In this document: positions 41,498 through 49,539 of the stretch, one piece after another | Layout of the letters: each line of letters opens with the position of its first letter | Position numbering within the stretch: the first letter of the stretch is position 1 | Source: CAUYXS01 sp965248495 | Lineage (GTDB): Bacteria; Chloroflexota; Dehalococcoidia; Lucifugimonadales; Australimonadaceae | NCBI GenBank assembly: GCA_965248495.1 | Contig: CBDFJL010000003.1 | Coordinates: forward strand, 992,001 to 1,056,000 | Direction: 5' to 3' | DNA length: 64,000 nucleotides | Program-made: the position numbers and the translations under genes | Notes under the pieces: model-generated | What the model saw: the letters and a program-made list of their open reading frames with translations, nothing else | Databases searched by the model: none | What the model was told of the DNA's origin: nothing

Positions 41498-42214
41498 ATG
41501 GAACAGTTCGAAGCGCCTGAGCGAGCCATGCTCGTCATCCCTCACCCGGACGACGGCGAGTCGGGTTGCGGCGGGACCGTCGCGAAGTGGGTGAAGGAGG
41601 GCACCGAGTTCCTGTACGTCGTCTGCACCAACGGTGACAAAGGCTCTTCGGACCTTGAGATGACGCGCGAGCGCCTCGCCGAAATCAGAGAGCGGGAGCA
41701 GAGAGCCGCCATCGAGGTACTCGGTGTTCAACAGCTGACGTGGCTGGGTTACGGAGACGGCGAGCTCGAGGATACCCGTGAATTCCGTGGCCAGCTGGTG
41801 CACGAGATACGGCGCTTCCAACCCGATGTGGTGCTGGCCATGGACCCGATGCACACCCAGAGCCATAGCCATCGAGATCACCGCATCAGCGGACAGGTGG
41901 CGCTCGATGCCTGCTTCCCCTACGCGCGCGACGTCCTGCACTATGAAGATCACATCCGCGACGAGGGCCTGAGCACCCACAAGGTGGCCAGCGTGCTCAT
42001 GTGGGGCAGCGAGAACCCGGACGTCGCCATCGACATCTCCGACACCATCCGGACCAAGCTGGAAGCCCTGTCTCGCCACGAGAGCCAGGTCTCCATGCCC
42101 GAGGGCGACATCGAAGAGTTCGTCAAGCGCTGGGCCCGGCGGTCGGCGGAGCGGGCCGTGGGCACTGGCTTTGAATACGCCGAGACCTTCCGCAAGATCG
42201 ACTTCCGCCGCTAA
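41498..42214 (+). CDS. PIG-L/LmbE-family deacetylase, MshB-like
   Basis: A 238-residue zinc-dependent N-acetylglucosamine deacetylase-type enzyme. The metal motif is VIPHPDDGESGCGGT near residue 14 (HPDD with following Glu), and the second metal-site His pair is in SHSHRDHRISG near 124. LYVVCTNGDKG and LGYGDGEL are typical. Members remove acetyl from GlcNAc-inositol (MshB, mycothiol), GlcNAc-malate (BshB, bacillithiol) or GlcNAc-PI. The ATG at 41498 is chosen; the longer frame upstream is antisense to the GNAT gene. Its proximity to MshA-like and MshD-like genes suggests a related pathway. Confidence 0.88.
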   Translation: MEQFEAPERAMLVIPHPDDGESGCGGTVAKWVKEGTEFLYVVCTNGDKGSSDLEMTRERLAEIREREQRAAIEVLGVQQLTWLGYGDGELEDTREFRGQLVHEIRRFQPDVVLAMDPMHTQSHSHRDHRISGQVALDACFPYARDVLHYEDHIRDEGLSTHKVASVLMWGSENPDVAIDISDTIRTKLEALSRHESQVSMPEGDIEEFVKRWARRSAERAVGTGFEYAETFRKIDFRR

Positions 42215-42243
42215 CCCGCCAACAGGCGCAGCCCAGCACCACC

Positions 42244-42627
42244 GTGTCGCCACTGCAGCGAACCGCCTACCGACTGGCCCTCGTGTCGATCATTCTGGCG
42301 GGGGTCGGCGGCGCGCTGTGGCTCTCGCTAAGCGATCCAGGTCCCGCCGGCCTGCCCCTCGTCGCTCCCACCCTCACGGACAACCCCCCACCGACAGCGC
42401 CGCTAATCGTGGACGGACCGGTGCGAGGGTTGCTCAACCTCAATACCGCGAGCCGCGCCGATCTTGAGGACCTCCCGCTCATAGGCGAGGTGCTGGCCGA
42501 CAGGATCGTCGAGTACCGCAACGACAACGGCCCGTTCCTACGTATCGACCACGTCATGGCGGTGCGTGGGGTCGGCCCCACGACGTATGCGGCCATCCGC
42601 GAGCTCGTGAGCGCGGAGTCGCCCTAG
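42244..42627 (+). CDS. comEA: ComEA-like DNA-binding competence protein
   Basis: A 127-residue protein with an N-terminal membrane anchor (residues 8-30), a Pro/Thr-rich linker and two helix-hairpin-helix motifs at the C-terminus (LLNLNTASRADLEDLPLIGEVLADRIVEYR and VMAVRGVGPTTYAAIREL). ComEA binds incoming double-stranded DNA outside the membrane. It starts with GTG 29 nt after the PIG-L gene and overlaps comEC by 1 nt (TAGTG), so it is coupled to the channel gene. Confidence 0.92.
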   Translation: MSPLQRTAYRLALVSIILAGVGGALWLSLSDPGPAGLPLVAPTLTDNPPPTAPLIVDGPVRGLLNLNTASRADLEDLPLIGEVLADRIVEYRNDNGPFLRIDHVMAVRGVGPTTYAAIRELVSAESP

Positions 42628-45050
42628 TGACGCCGTTGGTCTGGCTTGGCGGGGGTTTGGTAGCGGGCATCTGGCTCGGGCGTTACTGGACCGGAGGCGA
42701 CGCGGCCGTCGGCTTGCTGGCCTTGGCGGTGCTTGCCGGTTATGGCCTGGCCCGCAGCCTGGGATGGCGCGCAGGGCTGCCTGTCGTACTGGCCCTCGCG
42801 CTGCTGCTCGGCCTCGTGCGCGGCGGGCCCGAGCTACTGACGCCCAGCGGAGACCTGGCGCGCTTCCATGGCCAACACGCGACGGCCGTCGGCCGGGTGG
42901 CCGCCATGCCCGAGCCCGTGGGCGCCCGCGTTCGCCTGACACTGGCGGTCGACACCGTGCGCACGGGCATCGTCGAGGCCGAAGCCCACGGCACGGCTAT
43001 CGTCTGGGTGGGCGGCCAAGGCAACCCCGTACCCGGACGTTCGTTCCCATACGTCGAGCGAGGCGATCGGGTCGCTGTGAGCGGCATCCTTCGGGCTCCC
43101 GAGCCCTTTGGAGGCTTCGACTACCCGGAGCACCTTGCCAGCCAGGACATTGGGACCGTGGTGAGCGGCACCCTCGAGGTCGAGGAGCTGGGGACTGGTG
43201 GAGCGCTGTCTGCGAGAGGACTCGACAGGCTCCGTCGACGCCTGGCGGACGGTATCGATCGCGTCCTTCCGCAGCCCGCGGCTGCGATCGCGCAGGCCGT
43301 CGGCCTGGGCCTCAGGGGTTCGGTGCCACCCACGACGTCCGACCAGTTCCAGCGCTCGGGCACGACTCACCTGCTGGCCATCTCAGGCCTGCACGTCGGC
43401 GTCGTCATGGTGCTAGCCGTCGGCCTGGCCGCAGCGCTCTTTGGCCGCCGGCACCCGGCCTACCTGCTGCTGCCGCTCGCCGCCGCCTGGGCCTACGTGC
43501 TTCTTGCCGGACTGCCCCCGTCCGCCGTCCGCGCCGGGATCATGGGCAGCGCGGTGCTCGTTGCGATGGCCGTGGGGAGGGCGCCAAGCCCTTTGACGGC
43601 CCTCGGCTTGGCCACCTCCGTGATGCTGCTCTTGTGGCGGCCGGAGTTCCTGTGGCATCGGTCGTTCCAGCTCAGTTTCACCGCGATGGCCGGCGTCCTG
43701 CTGTTGGGCCTACCGCTGTGGGACACCTTTCGCGTCTGGCTCGAAGCTCGAACGAGACCTGGGCTTGCCAGGACCGTTCTGCGCTGGCTCGCCGCTGCCG
43801 TGATCACATCGGCCGGAGCCGTCGCTGGCTCGCTGCCGCTGGTCGCATTCAACTTTGGTGTCGTTCCGGTCTGGGGCATCCCCGCCACACTGCTGGTCCT
43901 GCCGCTGCTCCCGCTGCTGATAGTCGGTGGCTTGACCAGCGGCGCTCTCGCGGCGCTCTGGACTCCCCTTGGATGGCTGACCGGCTGGGTGCCGGCCATC
44001 GTCGGCTGGTACGTCGCCGCAGTGGCGGGCCTAGCCGCATCCATGCCGCTGGCCACTGTCGATGTGGGGCGCGTCGAGCCCGCGGCAGTGTGGGGTTACT
44101 ACGTGGGCCTCGCCGCCGTGGTCGGCTATCTGCACCGGCGGCAGTGGTGGCCGCAGGCACGCCACCTGCTGAGCGCCGTCTGGCAAGGGCCTGGCAATGG
44201 CAGGCAGGCGACGCTCGCACTGCTCGTGCTCGTCATGGCGGTTGCGGTGCCGTGGTCCATCGCTGCGGACCGTTCGGACAGCCTGCTGCGCATCCACTTC
44301 TTGGACGTGGGGCAGGGTGACGCGGCGGTGGTCACCACCCCGTCCGGCGCGGTGGTCCTCGTCGACGGCGGACGCGACCCGCGCGTCACCCTGCCGCTGC
44401 TGGACGGGCTGCTCGGCCGTCGCTCCGTGGACTTGGCCATCGTTAGCCACCCGCACGAGGACCACATCGCGGGGCTCATGGCACTTGCGCGGCGTGGCAG
44501 CATCGCCCAAGCGTTGGTGCCGCCCGTCGTGCCGGGCGAGGACGATGCGTGGCGGCGGGAGTTGGAGCAGCTTGGAGTCCCGGTCGACGAAGCAGCCGCT
44601 GGCATGGTGGTTGACCTCGGCGGTGGCGTCTTCATCGAGGTTCTACACCCACCGCAGCCGCTTATGGCCGGGACGAGCTCTGATGTCGACAACAACGGCA
44701 CGGTGGTCAGGCTTCGCTACCATGCCGCGTCGGCACTCTTCGTGGGAGACCTGTTCGTCGAGGGCGAGCTCGCGCTCCTCGATGTGGGCGCGGACTTGGA
44801 CGCCGATGTGCTGAAGGTGGGCCACCATGGCAGCCGCACGTCGAGCGCGGAGGCGTTCCTCGACGCGGTGTCCCCGCTGCTCGCGGTGGTGAGCGTCAGT
44901 GGAAGTAACTCGCTGGGTCACCCCAGTGCCGAGGTCGTTCAACGCCTCGTGTCCAGGGTCGGCGAGCAGGGTCTGCTTCTGACCTCGGTACATGGCACCG
45001 TGGAGGCCGCCACCGACGGCGAATCATGGTGGCTGGCGACGCGCAGGTAA
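42627..45050 (+). CDS. comEC: ComEC, DNA uptake channel with metallo-beta-lactamase domain
   Basis: An 807-residue membrane protein. After two N-terminal helices comes an OB-like DUF4131 region (FHGQHATAVGRVAAMPEPVGARVRL), then the competence domain with LLAISGLHVGVVM near 252. The C-terminal metallo-beta-lactamase fold has FLDVGQGDAAVV near 558, SHPHEDHIAGL near 609 and KVGHHGSRTSS near 731, so the nuclease ligands are complete. It makes the channel through which single-stranded DNA enters. It starts with GTG coupled to comEA. Confidence 0.94.
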   Translation: MTPLVWLGGGLVAGIWLGRYWTGGDAAVGLLALAVLAGYGLARSLGWRAGLPVVLALALLLGLVRGGPELLTPSGDLARFHGQHATAVGRVAAMPEPVGARVRLTLAVDTVRTGIVEAEAHGTAIVWVGGQGNPVPGRSFPYVERGDRVAVSGILRAPEPFGGFDYPEHLASQDIGTVVSGTLEVEELGTGGALSARGLDRLRRRLADGIDRVLPQPAAAIAQAVGLGLRGSVPPTTSDQFQRSGTTHLLAISGLHVGVVMVLAVGLAAALFGRRHPAYLLLPLAAAWAYVLLAGLPPSAVRAGIMGSAVLVAMAVGRAPSPLTALGLATSVMLLLWRPEFLWHRSFQLSFTAMAGVLLLGLPLWDTFRVWLEARTRPGLARTVLRWLAAAVITSAGAVAGSLPLVAFNFGVVPVWGIPATLLVLPLLPLLIVGGLTSGALAALWTPLGWLTGWVPAIVGWYVAAVAGLAASMPLATVDVGRVEPAAVWGYYVGLAAVVGYLHRRQWWPQARHLLSAVWQGPGNGRQATLALLVLVMAVAVPWSIAADRSDSLLRIHFLDVGQGDAAVVTTPSGAVVLVDGGRDPRVTLPLLDGLLGRRSVDLAIVSHPHEDHIAGLMALARRGSIAQALVPPVVPGEDDAWRRELEQLGVPVDEAAAGMVVDLGGGVFIEVLHPPQPLMAGTSSDVDNNGTVVRLRYHAASALFVGDLFVEGELALLDVGADLDADVLKVGHHGSRTSSAEAFLDAVSPLLAVVSVSGSNSLGHPSAEVVQRLVSRVGEQGLLLTSVHGTVEAATDGESWWLATRR

Positions 45051-45096
45051 GCGTCTTTGCCGCTGAGGTGCAGGGCCGGCACGCCGCGCTACGCAA

Positions 45097-45126
45097 TTGA
45101 CACCCCAAGACCGCGGCGCAGATAAT
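45097..45126 (+). promoter_or_regulatory. Promoter upstream of the branched-chain aminotransferase gene
   Basis: A consensus TTGACA at 45097-45102 and GATAAT at 45121-45126 are separated by 18 bp. They lie 58 nt before the ilvE start, downstream of comEC. A small hairpin follows in the leader. Confidence 0.75.
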
Positions 45127-45137
45127 CGCCTAGCGGA

Positions 45138-45158
45138 CGCTCCGCCGGGAGCGGTTTT
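45138..45158 (+). promoter_or_regulatory. Leader hairpin with short U-run before ilvE
   Basis: CGCTCC and GGAGCG pair around GCCG, followed by GUUUUCGUUU. It starts 12 nt after the -10 hexamer, so it is near the 5' end of the transcript and before the AAGGAG ribosome site. It could be an attenuator or a simple mRNA-stabilising stem; the U-run is interrupted. Confidence 0.4.
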
Positions 45159-45183
45159 CGTTTCCGTGGGAAGGAGCTCTCCA

Positions 45184-46119
45184 ATGCCGTCTGTGGCGTT
45201 TCTCGATGGTGAGTACATGCCGCTCGAGGATGCCAAGGTCGGCATCATGACGCATGCCCTTCACTACGGGACCGGCGCTTTCGAAGGCATCAGGGGCAAC
45301 TGGAACACCAACGACGGCAAGATGTACATCTTCAAGCTCCGCGAGCACTACGAGCGCATGCTTCGGGGCTGCAGAATGCTGTTCATCGACGTGCCCTACA
45401 GCCTCGATGAGCTGTGCACCATCACGACCGAGGTCATCTCGCGCAGCGGCTTCCAAGAGGACGTCTACATCCGCCCCATGGCCTACAAGGGCGAGGAGAA
45501 GGTCGCGAACCTCAACCTGAAGTCGCTGGGCGATAGCTTCTTCTGCCTGGCCATCCCCTTCGGTCAGTACATCGAGACCGACGGAGCCATCAGCTGCTGT
45601 GTCGCGTCCTGGCGCCGCATCGACGACACGATGGTCCCGCCGCGCTTCAAACTGGCTGGCCTCTACCTCAACTCCATCCTCGCAAAGACCGACGCGATCT
45701 CGGCCGGCTTCGACGAAGCGATCATGCTCAACCAGGACGGTCACGTCTGCGAAGGAACCGGCGAGAACATCTTCCTGGTCTACGGCAACACCATCGTCAC
45801 GCCAACCCTGGAGAGCAACGTACTCCCCGGCATCACCCGCGAGACCGTGCTGGACCTGGCCCGGAACGAGCTGGACCTCGAGGTTCAGGAGCGGCTCATC
45901 GACCGGAGCGAACTCTACGTCGCCGACGAGGTTTTCCTCACCGGGACCGCGGCGCACATCCAGGCGGTTGGCTCCGTGGACCACCGGGACGTGAACGATG
46001 GCGCCACGGGCCCAGTCACGCGGCGGCTTCAGGAGCTCTACTTCTCCATCGTTCGGGGCAACAACCCGAAATTCGTGCACCAGTGCACCACTGCGACTCC
46101 GCAGGTGACGGCGGGCTAG
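45184..46119 (+). CDS. ilvE: Branched-chain amino acid aminotransferase
   Basis: A 311-residue class IV PLP aminotransferase. It begins SVAFLDGEYMPLEDAKVGIMTHALHYGTGAFEGIRG, as in BCAT enzymes. The Lys that binds PLP is in the KLAGLYLNSILAKTDA segment near residue 160, and EGTGENIFLVYGNTIVTP and the later ELYVADEVFLTGTAAHIQAV are family signatures. It makes or degrades Leu, Ile and Val. AAGGAG lies 8 nt before the ATG; the promoter is at 45097-45126. Confidence 0.94.
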   Translation: MPSVAFLDGEYMPLEDAKVGIMTHALHYGTGAFEGIRGNWNTNDGKMYIFKLREHYERMLRGCRMLFIDVPYSLDELCTITTEVISRSGFQEDVYIRPMAYKGEEKVANLNLKSLGDSFFCLAIPFGQYIETDGAISCCVASWRRIDDTMVPPRFKLAGLYLNSILAKTDAISAGFDEAIMLNQDGHVCEGTGENIFLVYGNTIVTPTLESNVLPGITRETVLDLARNELDLEVQERLIDRSELYVADEVFLTGTAAHIQAVGSVDHRDVNDGATGPVTRRLQELYFSIVRGNNPKFVHQCTTATPQVTAG

Positions 46120-46134
46120 AAGAGCGGTAGGGCG

Positions 46135-46575
46135 ATGCAGAGTTCGTTTGCGCTCGACTACGTCGTCTTCGTTTTTGGCAGTGCCCTCGGCGTGTTGCAG
46201 TTCGCCTTCGCCCAGGCAGGGCTCAGCGGCCTGCTTTTTCTGCGCCCCTGGCCCCGGCTGACCCAGGCGCTCGCGGTCCTCGTCGTCGTCGGGGCCTTCG
46301 CCTGGTTCTTCGGTGCCGAGCCTCGCAACATCCCCGATTCCGGTGCAGGCCTCGAGGCGAACAGCCAGGCCTGGCTGTTCGCGAGTGCCGCCGGGACGGC
46401 AGTCGCAGGCACCTTCCTCGTTACCTCGGTGCTGAACCACCGCTGGGGACGAGACCACGGATGGGATCCCCAAGCGGAAACTTGGCCACCGTCCGGAGTC
46501 GACTGGCTCCGGCGCACCACCTTCGCACGTGCCCTCGGCCTCCGTCTGAAGGCCGTGGCGCGCAGGATGGGCTGA
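46135..46575 (+). CDS. Membrane protein of unknown function (146 aa)
   Basis: A 146-residue protein with three hydrophobic segments (about residues 8-36, 44-62 and 82-102) and a basic C-terminal half. I do not recognise a family. It starts 15 nt after ilvE and its TGA overlaps the ATG of the PAP2 gene (ATGATGG region), so it is coupled to that gene and may form a membrane complex with it or serve the same lipid carrier. Confidence 0.7.
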   Translation: MQSSFALDYVVFVFGSALGVLQFAFAQAGLSGLLFLRPWPRLTQALAVLVVVGAFAWFFGAEPRNIPDSGAGLEANSQAWLFASAAGTAVAGTFLVTSVLNHRWGRDHGWDPQAETWPPSGVDWLRRTTFARALGLRLKAVARRMG

Positions 46576-47144
46576 TGGACCTGAGCGTCGTCGAGTGGCT
46601 CAACTCGGGCGTTGGCCGCTTCGCGCCGTGGGACGCCTTCATGGAAGCCATGATGAGCGACTACCTCGTGCCGGCCCTCTCTTCGCTCGTACTCGTTGCT
46701 CTTTGGTTCCAGGGAGAGCCGAGTGAGCGCTACAAGAATCAGCTCACGACCATCTGCGGCACCGCCGGACTGGGGTTAGCGAACCTCGGTGTGGCGCTGG
46801 TCAACATCCACTTCTACCGTGACCGCCCTTTCGTTTCGCACGATCTGAACGTCCTGTTCTACGAGCCGACCGACTCCTCCTTCCCCGCCAACGCCGCCGC
46901 CGTTGGCTTTGCCGTTGCGACTGCGGTCTTCATGCGGCATCGGCGGCTGGGACTGGCCATGTACGGCCTGGCCTTCCTCTGGGCCTTCGGTCGCGTCTAC
47001 GCCGGCGTTCACTACCCGACCGACATCCTCGGCGGAGCGGCCATCGGAGCGGCGGGGACCTTCCTGGGTTACGCGGGCTTGCGCATCCTGCCCTTCGTCC
47101 CACGGCTTGTGCTGCGAGGAGCGCGCACCTTCTACCTCGCTTAG
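46575..47144 (+). CDS. PAP2-family phosphatase with substituted central motif
   Basis: A 189-residue integral membrane protein of the PAP2/BcrC type. Motif 1 is FYRDRPF near residue 77, motif 3 is GRVYAGVHYPTDILGG near 137, with the His nucleophile present. Motif 2, normally SFPSxHA, reads SFPANAA near residue 98, so the catalytic His is replaced by Ala. The Lys normally seven residues before RP is also absent. BcrC members hydrolyse undecaprenyl pyrophosphate. This one may act slowly, bind lipid without hydrolysis or have another specificity. The ATG overlaps the preceding gene by 1 nt. Confidence 0.8.
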   Translation: MDLSVVEWLNSGVGRFAPWDAFMEAMMSDYLVPALSSLVLVALWFQGEPSERYKNQLTTICGTAGLGLANLGVALVNIHFYRDRPFVSHDLNVLFYEPTDSSFPANAAAVGFAVATAVFMRHRRLGLAMYGLAFLWAFGRVYAGVHYPTDILGGAAIGAAGTFLGYAGLRILPFVPRLVLRGARTFYLA

Positions 47145-47453
47145 GCCGCCTTCACGAGTCCCTCACGGGCCAGGCGGGGTCCCTTCATAGGCAGTGCATG
47201 CCTCCCCAGCTACCGTGGCTCCAAACGCAAATGGCGGCTTCGTTCGGCGTCGAGCGCGGACGTTCGCTGAAGGAGATCGAGGAGCAGGCGATCGCCGCTC
47301 CCGCCGCCGGCCTGGTCTTCGGCGCGGAGACGGAGACGCCGCGGGGTGCGCCTGCTCCGGCGCGTACTGCAGGCAAGTCCGGTGGCCGCCGCCACACCGA
47401 GGAAGGGGTCGAGGCGGGCTAACGGCGACGAGGGACAACGCTGTCATATACAC
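47145..47453. other. Low-content gap before rph, one doubtful small frame
   Basis: This stretch between the PAP2 gene and the rph leader has no recognisable gene. The frame 47198-47422 (plus, 74 codons) has one helical segment, RSLKEIEEQAIAAPAAGLV, but no ribosome site and a low-complexity tail. I give it about one chance in four of being real. No terminator is seen after the PAP2 gene. Confidence 0.5.
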
Positions 47454-47482
47454 TTGGGGCGCGGACCCGGTCCGCGCCCCAA
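47454..47482. promoter_or_regulatory. Perfect 13-bp inverted repeat in the rph leader
   Basis: TTGGGGCGCGGAC and GTCCGCGCCCCAA are separated by CCG, a 29-bp perfect hairpin or palindrome. It ends 9 nt before the rph ATG and is not followed by T residues on either strand, so it is not an ordinary terminator. It could be an operator or an RNA hairpin that blocks or protects the ribosome site. Confidence 0.75.
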
Positions 47483-47491
47483 ACTGTGCCC

Positions 47492-48208
47492 ATGCCTCGA
47501 ATCGACGGTCGCGCACCAAACGAGCTTCGCCCGGTACTGATCCAGCCGGGCTACCTTGAGTTCGCCGAGGGGTCGGCGATGATCGAGGTTGGGAAGACGC
47601 GCGTCATCTGCTCCGCCAGCGTCGATGAGCGCGTGCCGCAGTTCATGCGGGGCCAGGGCCGCGGCTGGCTCACCGCTGAGTACAGCATGCTGCCGCGCTC
47701 TACGCTTTCCCGCACCGACAGGGCGCGGAGCGGCTCCGGAGGGCGCACCATGGAGATTCAGCGCCTCATCGGCCGCTCCCTGCGGTCGATCGCGGACCTG
47801 CCCGCCCTCGGCGAGCGCACCATCACCCTCGACTGCGACGTCATCCAAGCCGACGGTGGCACGAGAACCGCCGCGGTCACCGGTGCCTACGTTGCGCTCT
47901 ACCAGGCGCTGCTCAAGTTGGTACGCAACCGTGCGTTGCACCACGTTCCCCTCAAGTCGGCTGTCGCCGCGACCAGCGTCGGGCTGGTTGCCGACACTCC
48001 GCTGCTCGACATGTGCTACGAAGAAGACGACCGCGCGTCAGTCGACTTCAACGTCGTCATGTCCGACAAGGGTGAGTTCGTCGAGGTCCAGGGCACCGGC
48101 GAAGAGCACCCGTTCAGCCGTGAGCGCATGGACCAGTTGCTCGTCCTTGCCGAGTCTGGAATCCAGACCCTCTTCGCCGCACAGCGCGCGGTCGTCGACA
48201 GCCTGTAA
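47492..48208 (+). CDS. rph: Ribonuclease PH
   Basis: A 238-residue phosphorolytic 3'-5' exoribonuclease that trims tRNA 3' ends. It has RIDGRAPNELRPV at the start, GKTRVICSASVDERVPQFMRGQGRGWLTAEYSMLPRST, RLIGRSLRSIADL, DCDVIQADGGTRTAAVTGAYVAL and the closing EVQGTGEEHPFSRERMDQLL. All fit the family at normal length. The ATG at 47492 has no clear ribosome site; a GTG two codons earlier is possible. A large hairpin sits directly upstream and a terminator follows at 48282. Confidence 0.95.
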   Translation: MPRIDGRAPNELRPVLIQPGYLEFAEGSAMIEVGKTRVICSASVDERVPQFMRGQGRGWLTAEYSMLPRSTLSRTDRARSGSGGRTMEIQRLIGRSLRSIADLPALGERTITLDCDVIQADGGTRTAAVTGAYVALYQALLKLVRNRALHHVPLKSAVAATSVGLVADTPLLDMCYEEDDRASVDFNVVMSDKGEFVEVQGTGEEHPFSRERMDQLLVLAESGIQTLFAAQRAVVDSL

Positions 48209-48281
48209 CGTAACGCCCTACCGGCGCATCGAATAGGCGACCGGCCATTGCCCAACGCGCGTAGTACAAGATGCCACCGGG

Positions 48282-48315
48282 GGACGGACCCCGCGTCCGT
48301 CCTCAAAGATTTTTT
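48282..48315 (+). terminator. Intrinsic terminator downstream of rph
   Basis: GGACGGAC and GTCCGTCC form an 8-bp stem around CCCGC, followed seven bases later by six T residues (48310-48315). It lies between rph and the HtrA-like gene. The spacer between stem and T-run is longer than usual, so efficiency may be moderate. Confidence 0.6.
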
Positions 48316-48349
48316 CATGAACCGCCGTTATCGTGGAGCTGATTGGACC

Positions 48350-49507
48350 ATGAGATACCTCCGCTGGCTCCTGCCCATCGTCGCCCTGGCCGTTGTGGCC
48401 ACCGCTTGCAGCGCCGCATCACCGACCGCCACGCCGACTCCGACATCGGCTGACCTAGCCGACGGGGCCGTCTCACCGGCCGCCGACGCCGGTGGTCTCG
48501 CTGGTGGTCAGGCCGGTGCGTCAGGGGCCGGGGAGGTGCCGCCGATGCTGGTGGGGTTCCCGGACGTGGCCAGCGTCGTTGAGCGGGTAGCGCCCAGTGT
48601 CGTGCTCGTCCGCGCCACCACCAGCCAAACGGACGCCTTCGGCCGCTCGACAGAGGGCCTGTCTCGGGGCTCGGGAGTGATCTTCGACCCGGAGGGCTAC
48701 ATTCTGACGAACAATCACGTCGTCGAGAGCGCGTCCTCAGTGGATATCGTGCTTAGCAGTGGTCAGGAGCTGGACGTAGAGATTGTCGGCACCGATCCGA
48801 CCACCGACCTCGCCGTGCTCAAGTTCGACCCCGACGAGGTCGACGACCTCGTCGTCACACCGCTGGCCCAGTCCGGCACCGCCAGAATCGGCGACTGGGT
48901 CATCGCAATCGGCAACCCGCTCGGATTTGAAGGCACCGTGACGGTTGGCGTCATCAGTGCCAAGGATCGTTCCCTGGCCATCGCCAGCAACCGCCTGCAT
49001 GACCTTCTCCAGACCGATGCCGTCATCAACCCCGGCAACTCCGGAGGACCACTCCTCAATCTGTCCGGCCAGGTCATCGGCATCAACACCGCCATCATCC
49101 GAGGCACGCTCCCGAGCGGCCAGGAGGCGGAGGGGATTGGCTTCGCCGTCGCCACGACCACCGCCATCCCCATCACCGAGCAGATCATCGCGAACGGGCG
49201 CGTCATCTGGCCGCGCGTGGGTGTCGGCGTCGACGACGTCACGCCGGCCAACGCGTCCGAGCTGGGCCTTAGCGTCGACCAAGGCGTCCTCGTCGTCTCC
49301 GTCGCGGCGGAAGGTCCGGCCGCGCGTGCCGGCATCGAGGCCAACGACGTCATCGTCGCGCTCGACGGCATGCCCGTTACCAAGTTCACCGACCTCCGCC
49401 GGCTGCTGCTCAACCTGTACGCCGTGGGCGACATCGTCTCCGTGTCTGTAGTCCGGTCGGCCGCGACCCTGAACTTCGATGTCACGCTGGACGAGCTGGT
49501 CTTCTAG
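48350..49507 (+). CDS. HtrA/DegP-type serine protease, lipoprotein
   Basis: A 385-residue trypsin-like quality-control protease. A signal peptide ends in a lipobox, VVATAC, near residue 20, so it is lipid-anchored outside the membrane. A Ala/Gly/Pro/Thr-rich linker follows to about residue 65. The catalytic triad is His in LTNNHVVES near 122, Asp in TTDLAVLKF near 153 and Ser in NPGNSGGPL near 229. One PDZ domain (about 290-375) begins RVGVGVDDVTP. The ATG at 48350 with GGAG 11 nt upstream is preferred; an ATG at 48317 would add 11 residues. Confidence 0.93.
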   Translation: MRYLRWLLPIVALAVVATACSAASPTATPTPTSADLADGAVSPAADAGGLAGGQAGASGAGEVPPMLVGFPDVASVVERVAPSVVLVRATTSQTDAFGRSTEGLSRGSGVIFDPEGYILTNNHVVESASSVDIVLSSGQELDVEIVGTDPTTDLAVLKFDPDEVDDLVVTPLAQSGTARIGDWVIAIGNPLGFEGTVTVGVISAKDRSLAIASNRLHDLLQTDAVINPGNSGGPLLNLSGQVIGINTAIIRGTLPSGQEAEGIGFAVATTTAIPITEQIIANGRVIWPRVGVGVDDVTPANASELGLSVDQGVLVVSVAAEGPAARAGIEANDVIVALDGMPVTKFTDLRRLLLNLYAVGDIVSVSVVRSAATLNFDVTLDELVF

Positions 49508-49539
49508 CCGTTAGCCTCGGTGGCTCAGGAGGATTGCCG

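Noticed and set aside
47198..47422. 74-codon frame before rph
   Set aside because: It has no ribosome site, a low-complexity tail and an equally long frame on the other strand; kept only as a note in the gap entry.
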